A stretch of 32,325 nucleotides of DNA from CAYLYP01 sp964387795 (lineage in GTDB: Bacteria; Bacteroidota; Bacteroidia; Bacteroidales; UBA7960). Every line of letters begins with the position of its first letter. The first letter of the stretch is position 1. The DNA is taken from NCBI GenBank assembly GCA_964387795.1, contig CAYLYP010000032.1, positions 1 through 32,325 of the forward strand. The letters run 5' to 3'. The position numbers were made by a program, and so were the translations under genes. Under the pieces are notes generated by a model, which saw only the letters and a program-made list of their open reading frames with translations, did not search any database and was not told the origin of the DNA. Positions 24,609-30,682 of this stretch are shown here, piece by piece.

Positions 24609-24878
24609 ATGAAAAATGCACTAAAAAGAAACCTGATATGGATCGTAGGATTAACAATCTTAGTCCTTGCTACTATTTTTGCTTTTCAAAACTTTACAAC
24701 AGTAGAGGTTCGTTTATTTGTTTTTAGGGTTAGCGGCCCATTGTTTTTTGTGATAGTGATGGTATTCATCCTGGGAGTGCTTTTAGGAAGGATATGGGGT
24801 TTTCTGTCGCACCTGAACAAATCTCCAAAGAAGGATGTTATAAAGCCTACAGAAGAGACAAAAAACATTGAACCATAA
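24609..24878 (+). CDS. LapA-domain small membrane protein
   Basis: 89 residues starting MKNALKRNLIWIVGLTILVL. Two hydrophobic segments (about 9-27 and 40-62) are linked by AFQNFTTVEVRLFVFRVSGP, the 'FxxxNxxxVxVxFxxxxxxxPL' signature of the LapA/DUF1049 domain, then a GRIWGF turn and a charged cytosolic tail. The longer frame from TTG at 24585 adds eight unlikely residues and would include the CATCTTTG promoter-like box (24582-24589), so ATG 24609 is chosen. LapA in E. coli (YciS) works with LapB in LPS assembly control, but this is a single small homolog and such a role is inference only. The flavin reductase gene starts three bases after its stop. Confidence 0.8.
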   Translation: MKNALKRNLIWIVGLTILVLATIFAFQNFTTVEVRLFVFRVSGPLFFVIVMVFILGVLLGRIWGFLSHLNKSPKKDVIKPTEETKNIEP

Positions 24879-24881
24879 ACA

Positions 24882-25778
24882 ATGAGAACTTTCAATCCCG
24901 GCCAGCTTCAGCCACAGGAACGCCATCACTTATTATCAGGGGCAATTGGTCCAAGGCCAATTGCTTTGGTAAGCACAATAGGCGCTGACAATATCCCCAA
25001 CCTTGCTCCCTTCAGCTTTTTTAATGTCTTTAGTTCAACGCCTCCCATGATGATTTTTTCACCAAGCTCAAGGGTGCAGACATCAGCCATTAAAGATACT
25101 TTAAGAAACATCCATGAACTAAGTGAGGTTGTAATAAATGTTGTAAACAGTGACATCGTTTATCAGATGGCATTATGCGGAGTTGACTATGCCCCGGAGG
25201 TTGATGAATTCAAAAAGTCAGGATTAACGCCATTGGCATCCACAAAAGTCAAGCCGTTCAGGGTAAAAGAATCGCCAGCACAGTTCGAATGCAGGGTTAG
25301 AAATGTCATTACCCTTGATGAGAATCCCGGGGCAGCCAATCTGGTAATATCAGATGTGCTTGCAATGCATTTTGCTGATGAGATTTTTGATGAAAGAGGA
25401 TATATCGATCCAGCTAAACTTAAGCCTGTAGGCAGGCTTGGAAGGGCATTTTATAACAGTGTTGGGGCAGATAACATCTTCAGGATACCTGTCACCCCAT
25501 CAGATATGGCTGTGGGAATAGACCAGTTGCCTGCAGAAATAAGAAACAGCCACGTATTGACCGGGGCACAGTTGGCAAGACTGGCATCAGTAACTGAAAT
25601 TCCTACAATAAGCCCGGATGTATTATCAGGCTTAACAATTGATTTTTTACATAATTTGAAGGAAGGGTCAAAAAGTGAGTTGCAACAAACAAACCAACTC
25701 CATCAGATTGCAGCAAGCCTTATTGACCAGGGTGAGATTCAGAAAGCCTGGCAGGTACTATTAAGTAGGGTCTGCTGA
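24882..25778 (+). CDS. Flavin reductase-like FMN-binding protein, C-terminus altered by a MITE
   Basis: 298 residues. FMN-binding split-barrel family (flavin reductase-like, PF01613): LLSGAIGPRPIALVSTIGAD (about 18-37), NLAPFSFFNVFSSTPPMMIF (about 41-60), FECRVRNVITL and LVISDVLAMHFADEIF. The C-terminal 90 residues extend beyond the minimal barrel, as in many family members. Reaction and partner are unknown. The last codons, AGG GTC TGC TGA, lie in the transposable element at 25767-25993. Removing the element and one target copy restores ...TTA AGT AAG ATT GAA GAT TAG, so the ancestral end was LSKIED with a stop at 26010-26012, now replaced by LSRVC. The change is at the very end, so the enzyme is probably still functional. 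Confidence 0.9.
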   Translation: MRTFNPGQLQPQERHHLLSGAIGPRPIALVSTIGADNIPNLAPFSFFNVFSSTPPMMIFSPSSRVQTSAIKDTLRNIHELSEVVINVVNSDIVYQMALCGVDYAPEVDEFKKSGLTPLASTKVKPFRVKESPAQFECRVRNVITLDENPGAANLVISDVLAMHFADEIFDERGYIDPAKLKPVGRLGRAFYNSVGADNIFRIPVTPSDMAVGIDQLPAEIRNSHVLTGAQLARLASVTEIPTISPDVLSGLTIDFLHNLKEGSKSELQQTNQLHQIAASLIDQGEIQKAWQVLLSRVC

Positions 25779-25993
25779 AAAACACTTAACAAGCAGGATA
25801 TATATCTATTACAAAGCAACAATTTCATACTGCATGCAAGGATTTATTTCCTGAAGCGCTAATATGTTTGCATCTTGTTTGCGTTAGTCTTTAAGGCATC
25901 ATCTGCTTCGTTGCCATCGGCTCATAGTATTATTATACAATTTCGCCTTGTCGCCTCGCATCTGATGCCTTAAAGACTTTTTCAGCAGACCCT
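25767..25993. mobile_element. 227-bp MITE with perfect terminal inverted repeats
   Basis: AGGGTCTGCTGAAAAA (25767-25782) and TTTTTCAGCAGACCCT (25978-25993) are perfect 16-bp terminal inverted repeats. AAGT flanks both sides (25763-25766, 25994-25997); with the ends trimmed by one base, the duplication can also be read as six bases, TAAGTA. A second, internal inverted repeat pairs AGTCTTTAAGGCATCA (25886-25901) with TGATGCCTTAAAGACT (25963-25978). No transposase frame is inside, so it must have been mobilised by an enzyme encoded elsewhere. It sits between the converging 3' ends of the flavin reductase and nspC genes. Relic ends of the same element lie at 8492 and 14663. Confidence 0.9.
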
Positions 25994-26008
25994 AAGTAAG
26001 ATTGAAGA

Positions 26009-27160
26009 TTAGGATAATTTTCCTTTGTAGTCTTCATACCCGAAACTTCTCAGGAGTTCGAAGTGACCATCTTCATGCCAATAACCAATGGATGGATGTT
26101 TTACCCCATTAAAATAAGTTGTCTTCACCATTGTATAATGGATCATATCATCAAAGATTACCTTGTCGCCCACTTTAAGCCCATTAGGGAAAGAGTAATC
26201 ACCCATACCCATATAATCGCCCGCAAGGCAACTTGCACCTCCCATACGATACACAGCGAAGCCTTCTTTGGCATCATCAGCATTAAGGATACGTGGTTTA
26301 TATGGCATCTCCAGGCAATCAGGCATGTGGGCAGAAAAACTTACATCCAGCATTGCAACATGAATCCCTTTGTTTTCAACTATATCACATACTGTTGAAA
26401 CCAGGTAGCCTGTCTGCCACCCAACTGCTTCACCAGGCTCAAGGATAATCTGTTCCAGGTTGGGGTAGCGACCCTTAAAAGCTTTCAACAATTCAACAAG
26501 ATGTTTCACATCATAATCCTTACGGGTAATATGATGCCCTCCACCCATATTCAACCATTTTGCCTGTTTTATTAAATGCGAAAACTTTTCTTCAAGTTTT
26601 TCAAGGGTGCGCTCCAAAACATAAGAATCATTTTCACATAAAACATGAAAATGCAATCCCTCAATACCTTCTGGCAGCTTGTCTGAAAACTGGTCTATGG
26701 TAATCCCCAGCCTTGAACCCGGTACTGCCGGGTTATAAAGATCAGTCTCTATCTCCGAATACTCAGGGTTTACCCTTAAACCTAATGACACTTCCTTTTT
26801 AAAAGCTTTAACACGGGGAAGGAATTTCTGATACTGGGACATACTATTAAAGCTCAGGTGACTGGAATAAAAAAGCATGTCTTCAAACTCATCCTCAGAA
26901 TAAACAGGGCAATAGGTATGGGCCAAACAACCCATCTCCTCATTGATAAGACGGGCTTCATTAAGAGAGCTTGCCGTTGCCCCGCTAAGATACTGCTTTA
27001 CCAATGGGAAAGCACTCCACATGGCAAATCCCTTCAACGCACATATAATCTCAACCCCTGCTTCCTGTTGAACAAGATTTAGTATTTCAAGATTGATACG
27101 AAGAAGTTCCTCATCTAACACAAAACAGGGTGAAGGAACTTTAGAAAAATCTACTGCCAT
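26009..27160 (-). CDS. nspC: Carboxynorspermidine/carboxyspermidine decarboxylase
   Basis: PLP-dependent, alanine-racemase-fold decarboxylase converting carboxyspermidine (or carboxynorspermidine) to spermidine (norspermidine), the last step of the aspartate-semialdehyde-based polyamine route. 383 residues. It opens VPSPCFVLDEELLRINL; the PLP lysine is K43 in CALKGFAMW. Later come NMGGGHHITRKDYD, LEPGEAVGWQTGYL and, near the C-terminus, GGASCLAGDYMG with the catalytic cysteine and aspartate. Its partner dehydrogenase lies just upstream (27248-28447), with a terminator between, so nspC may need its own promoter or readthrough. Its stop overlaps the ancestral stop of the flavin reductase gene, and a MITE inserted 16 bases away. 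Confidence 0.94.
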   Translation of the reverse strand: MAVDFSKVPSPCFVLDEELLRINLEILNLVQQEAGVEIICALKGFAMWSAFPLVKQYLSGATASSLNEARLINEEMGCLAHTYCPVYSEDEFEDMLFYSSHLSFNSMSQYQKFLPRVKAFKKEVSLGLRVNPEYSEIETDLYNPAVPGSRLGITIDQFSDKLPEGIEGLHFHVLCENDSYVLERTLEKLEEKFSHLIKQAKWLNMGGGHHITRKDYDVKHLVELLKAFKGRYPNLEQIILEPGEAVGWQTGYLVSTVCDIVENKGIHVAMLDVSFSAHMPDCLEMPYKPRILNADDAKEGFAVYRMGGASCLAGDYMGMGDYSFPNGLKVGDKVIFDDMIHYTMVKTTYFNGVKHPSIGYWHEDGHFELLRSFGYEDYKGKLS

Positions 27161-27181
27161 TTGAAAGAGGTTTTGGATATG

Positions 27182-27227
27182 GAAAAAAAGAGGGTGTAAA
27201 AGAATTGTTAAGCTTCTTCCACACCCC
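27182..27227 (-). terminator. Intra-pathway terminator between the dehydrogenase and nspC
   Basis: On the minus strand GGGTGT, two mismatched bases, AAGAA, loop, TTCTT, two bases, ACACCC, followed by TCTTTTTTTT. It has the shape of a good rho-independent terminator, placed immediately after the dehydrogenase stop. Confidence 0.8.
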
Positions 27228-27247
27228 TTGACATTTATTTGAAAATA

Positions 27248-28447
27248 CTATTTTTCAACAGGTAAGACGATATCATGTGCTTCATGCCAGGGAAGGCCAT
27301 AAATGCTTAGTTTTTCAAGGAATGGATCCGGGTTGAACTGTTCAACATTGAAAACCCCTTTTCCTTCCCATTTCCCGGTAAGCATCATCATTGCACCAAC
27401 CATAGCAGGAACACCTGTGGTATAAGAAATGGCCTGAGCCTTAACATCCCTGTAGGCTTCAGCATGCTGACAGTTGTTCCAGATAAAATAAGTGCGTTCT
27501 TTGCCATCTTTTTTTCCTTTTATCTGACAACCGATGGATGTCTGACCTTTATATCCTTCGCCAAGAGAAGAAGGTTCAGGAAGGATTGCTTTCAGGAATT
27601 CAAGAGGAATGATTTCAATTCCTTTAAAGGTAATTGGCTTAATGCTTGTCATACCAACTTCCTGCAATACATTCAAAAATGTGATATACTGCTGGCCAAA
27701 AGTCATCCAGAAACGTGCCCTTTTGATTGAAGGGAAGTTTTTCACCAAAGACTCAAGCTCTTCATGATATAAAAGATAGGACTCTTTAGGCCCAATCTCA
27801 GGATATTCTATCGGCTTATGGATTTCCAATGGTTTTGTCTCAACCCATTTGCCATTTTCCCAATACCTGCCGTTCTGTGTAATCTCACGAATGTTTATCT
27901 CAGGGTTAAAATTGGTGGCAAAGGCTTTACCATGGTCACCTGCATTACAATCCACGATATCCAGGTTATGGATCTCATCAAAATAATGTTTTGCAGCATA
28001 AGCAGTAAATACACCTGTAACCCCAGGATCAAATCCACAACCTAAAACAGCTAACAAGCCAGCTTCCCTGAATTTTTCATGATAAGCCCATTGCCACTTA
28101 TATTCAAACTTAGCAACATCCTTTGGTTCATAGTTTGCTGTATCAAGATAATGGGTTTTTGTTTGAAGACAGGCTTCCATAATTGTGAGGTCCTGATAAG
28201 GAAGCGCCACATTGATTACAAGATCAGGCTTGAACTTATTGATAAGTTCAACCAATTCGGGAACGTTATCAGCATCTACCTGAGCGGTTTTTATTCGGTC
28301 ACCGCCTACCTCACGGGCAATAGCTTCTACCTTTGATAAGGTACGGCTGGCTAACATGATGTCGGAGAACACCTCGGGAACAGATGCGCATTTACGTGCT
28401 ACAACATTCCCAACACCTCCTGCTCCAATGATCAGAACTTTACTCAT
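27248..28447 (-). CDS. Carboxynorspermidine/carboxyspermidine dehydrogenase (saccharopine dehydrogenase family)
   Basis: NADPH-dependent reductive condensation of aspartate semialdehyde with putrescine or diaminopropane to give carboxyspermidine/carboxynorspermidine. 399 residues. N-terminal Rossmann turn VLIIGAGGVGNVVARKCA (about 4-21), DADNVPELVELINKFKPDLVINVALPY, and the family's THYLDTANYEP and LGCGFDPGVTGVFTAYAA. The C-terminal catalytic part has WNNCQHAEAYRDVKAQAISYTTGVPA. The same protein family includes lysine-pathway Lys1 enzymes, and this gene is often labelled lys1 or saccharopine dehydrogenase. The nspC neighbour makes the polyamine function clear. A candidate -7 box, TATTTTTG (28590 to 28583), lies 136 bases upstream of the ATG. 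Confidence 0.93.
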   Translation of the reverse strand: MSKVLIIGAGGVGNVVARKCASVPEVFSDIMLASRTLSKVEAIAREVGGDRIKTAQVDADNVPELVELINKFKPDLVINVALPYQDLTIMEACLQTKTHYLDTANYEPKDVAKFEYKWQWAYHEKFREAGLLAVLGCGFDPGVTGVFTAYAAKHYFDEIHNLDIVDCNAGDHGKAFATNFNPEINIREITQNGRYWENGKWVETKPLEIHKPIEYPEIGPKESYLLYHEELESLVKNFPSIKRARFWMTFGQQYITFLNVLQEVGMTSIKPITFKGIEIIPLEFLKAILPEPSSLGEGYKGQTSIGCQIKGKKDGKERTYFIWNNCQHAEAYRDVKAQAISYTTGVPAMVGAMMMLTGKWEGKGVFNVEQFNPDPFLEKLSIYGLPWHEAHDIVLPVEK

Positions 28448-28582
28448 AATTATGCTTTGATTTGATGATTTTATTTTTTTATTGCCAACACCATGATTGC
28501 CCCTTATATTAAATACACCTGAAAACTAACTCTTTCAGGGCTGGTATTTAATACTGTTCCTCATGGTTTCATTCTTAGCCTA

Positions 28583-28590
28583 CAAAAATA
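28583..28590 (-). promoter_or_regulatory. Candidate -7 box of the carboxynorspermidine dehydrogenase gene
   Basis: TATTTTTG on the minus strand fits TAnnTTTG exactly. A T-rich stretch lies at the -33 distance, with no perfect TTTG. The predicted leader is about 130 bases, long enough for regulation. Confidence 0.45.
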
Positions 28591-28668
28591 ATAAAACCGT
28601 ATGAAAACTAACGACTTTAATGAAAACTTATTTGAAATATTAATCAGATAATAACATTTTGGAACATT

Positions 28669-28745
28669 GTCAGATGAACCTCAATACCGGCTTTCTTCAT
28701 GGGCATGATGGTATCATTTGCAATCATGTCAGGTTCATCTGATAC
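28669..28745. repeat. Long inverted repeat with a nested second stem
   Basis: TCAGATGAACCT (28670-28681) and AGGTTCATCTGA (28731-28742) are perfect 12-bp complements. Inside, ATACC (about 28684) can pair with GGTAT (about 28710), bracketing CTTCATGGGCATGATG. The plus strand continues CTATCCTTTTTG, a short U-tract. It lies upstream of the dehydrogenase promoter. It could be a regulatory site, an sRNA hairpin or a small mobile-element remnant. Confidence 0.5.
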
Positions 28746-28995
28746 TATCCTTTTTGTTTAAGATTGGTAAGATTTTCATGTTTGAATTTTATATTGGTCA
28801 TCATGTTGAATTCGCAAATATATCCAGTTCCTATTATCCTGTATGGTTTAAAATATAATAAAGAAACCACATTTATAAAACATACCTATTCCCTTTTGTT
28901 AAAAAAAAGAGACATAAAAACTTCCTAATATCAGATAAAAATCAGAGTAACTACATGGGTTTATACAATCCATCAAAATAAACAATCAGATGTGT

Positions 28996-30534
28996 TCATG
29001 ATCCCCAATTGTCCCTATCCAGACTCCTGTATTGGATTGCTTCCGCAAGGTGCTCGGGCAAGATATTTTCACTTGCTTCAAGGTCGGCGATAGTTCTTGA
29101 AACCTTAAGGATACGATCGTAAGCCCTGGCAGATAAACCCAATTTCTCCATTGCAGTTTTCAACATTTGACTGCCTGCACTATCAACAACACAGACCTCA
29201 CGTAACATCTTTGATGACATTTGTGCATTAGCGTAAACCCCATGGGCATCCTTGAACCTGTTTTCCTGTATCTGCCGTGCCTGGATAACCCTGTTTCTGA
29301 TTGTTTCACTCTTCTCTGAAGTCCCAAGCATAGACAGCTCCCTAAAGGGAACAGGGGTAACCTCCACCTGGATATCAATACGGTCGAGCAATGGCCCTGA
29401 TACTTTATTCAGATACTTGGCAACCATACCCGGGGCACATACACAATCCTTTTCAGGATGGTTGTAATAACCACAAGGGCAAGGGTTCATAGAAGCAACA
29501 AGCATAAAGCTGGCAGGGTATTCGATGCTAAAACGTGCCCTTGAAACAGTAACGACCCTGTCCTCAAGGGGCTGGCGCAATACTTCCAACACCTGACGTT
29601 TAAACTCGGGCAGTTCATCAAGAAATAAGACCCCATTATGGGCCAAAGAAATCTCACCTGGCTGAGGGAATGATCCCCCACCAACGAGGGCTACATCTGA
29701 AATTGTATGATGGGGAGCCCTGAAAGGGCGCACGTGCAATAGCGAAGCATTCTTCCCAAGCTTCCCTGCCACACTATGTATTTTTGTTGTTTCCAGGGCC
29801 TCCTGAAGCGATGGGGGAGGTAATATCCCGGGGAGCCTCTTGGCTAACATTGTCTTCCCGGCCCCGGGAGGGCCAATCATAATTAAATTATGTCCACCGG
29901 CTGCAGCTACTTCAAATGCCCTTTTTATGTTTTCCTGCCCTTTTACGTCAGAGAAATCATATTCATATTCATTGATCCTGTTAAAGAATTCTTCACGGGT
30001 ATTGATAACAACTTTTTTAAGTTCCTGCTCTCCGGTAAAAAATCCGATTACTTCGCCGATATGTTCTGCTCCATAAACATCAAGATTATTGACTACAGCA
30101 GCCTCACGTGCATTTTGCATGGGAAGGATAAATCCTTTAAAACCTTCTTTCCTTGCCTGAATAGCTATTGGCAGGGCACCTTTTATTGGTTGAAGGCTCC
30201 CATCCAGCGAGAGCTCTCCCATGATGATATATTCTGATATGGAATCAGATTTTATTTGTTCTGATGCAGCAAGCACTCCTATTGCAATTGTCAAATCGTA
30301 GGCTGAACCTTCTTTTCTTATATCAGCAGGTGCCATATTGATAACGATCCTTTTGCCCGGCATCCGATAATTATGATGTTTTAAAGCAGATTCTATCCTG
30401 TGCTGGCTTTCTTTAACTGCACTATCGGGCAAGCCCACCATAAAGAAATTCACACCTTGAGACACATCCACTTCAACAGTTATCGTTGTTGCATTTATAC
30501 CATAAACTGCACTTCCATAAGTTTTTACTAACAT
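28996..30534 (-). CDS. comM: ComM/YifB family Mg-chelatase-like AAA+ ATPase
   Basis: 512 residues, standard for the family. The N-terminal ChlI-type domain (about 20-140) has FMVGLPDSAVKESQHRI and INMAPADIRKEGSAYDL. The AAA+ core has Walker A GPPGAGKT (221-228), a FRAPHHTISDVALVGGG segment and Walker B GVLFLDELPEF. A cysteine-rich insert follows (NPCPCGYYNHPEKDCVCAPG), then a C-terminal Mg-chelatase subdomain with LGLSARAYDRILKVSRTIADL. ComM is a helicase that promotes branch migration during natural transformation, so the cell may integrate foreign DNA this way. Unusually for this genome the start is preceded by a strong Shine-Dalgarno, AAAGGAGG (30546 to 30539), 4-5 bases from ATG. Confidence 0.93.
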   Translation of the reverse strand: MLVKTYGSAVYGINATTITVEVDVSQGVNFFMVGLPDSAVKESQHRIESALKHHNYRMPGKRIVINMAPADIRKEGSAYDLTIAIGVLAASEQIKSDSISEYIIMGELSLDGSLQPIKGALPIAIQARKEGFKGFILPMQNAREAAVVNNLDVYGAEHIGEVIGFFTGEQELKKVVINTREEFFNRINEYEYDFSDVKGQENIKRAFEVAAAGGHNLIMIGPPGAGKTMLAKRLPGILPPPSLQEALETTKIHSVAGKLGKNASLLHVRPFRAPHHTISDVALVGGGSFPQPGEISLAHNGVLFLDELPEFKRQVLEVLRQPLEDRVVTVSRARFSIEYPASFMLVASMNPCPCGYYNHPEKDCVCAPGMVAKYLNKVSGPLLDRIDIQVEVTPVPFRELSMLGTSEKSETIRNRVIQARQIQENRFKDAHGVYANAQMSSKMLREVCVVDSAGSQMLKTAMEKLGLSARAYDRILKVSRTIADLEASENILPEHLAEAIQYRSLDRDNWGS

Positions 30535-30538
30535 AAGG

Positions 30539-30546
30539 CCTCCTTT
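30539..30546 (-). promoter_or_regulatory. Strong Shine-Dalgarno of comM
   Basis: AAAGGAGG on the minus strand, four bases before the ATG at 30534. Most other start codons in this window lack any such site, as is usual in Bacteroidetes, so it is atypical here. Confidence 0.7.
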
Positions 30547-30635
30547 GGGTATAATAAAGGCCTAAAATAATCATTTTTTATTAATTGTTAATACTTAAGT
30601 CGATAATATTTCGCTATAACATTCTTTTTGTTAAA

Positions 30636-30666
30636 TAAAAAGGCTATTTTTCAATAGCCTTTTTAT
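30636..30666 (-). terminator. Terminator near the 3' side of the comM leader and the S46 peptidase
   Basis: AAAAAGGCTATT (30638-30649), loop TTTC, AATAGCCTTTTT (30653-30664): a near-perfect stem with A/T tracts on both sides. It lies about 18 bases past the stop of the minus-strand S46 gene, so it ends that transcript before comM. Confidence 0.88.
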
Positions 30667-30682
30667 TTTATTTGGTAATTTT

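Larger units (their letters stand above)
28448..28995. other. 548-bp intergenic region with a promoter and a paired hairpin
   Basis: It lies between two minus-strand genes. It carries the likely promoter of the dehydrogenase gene (-7 box TATTTTTG at 28590-28583, minus strand), which leaves a leader of about 130 bases, and a two-level hairpin at 28669-28745. From 28746 to 28995 the DNA is AT-rich with no gene-like frame; the terminator of comM should be here, but no clear stem plus U-tract was seen. Confidence 0.6.
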
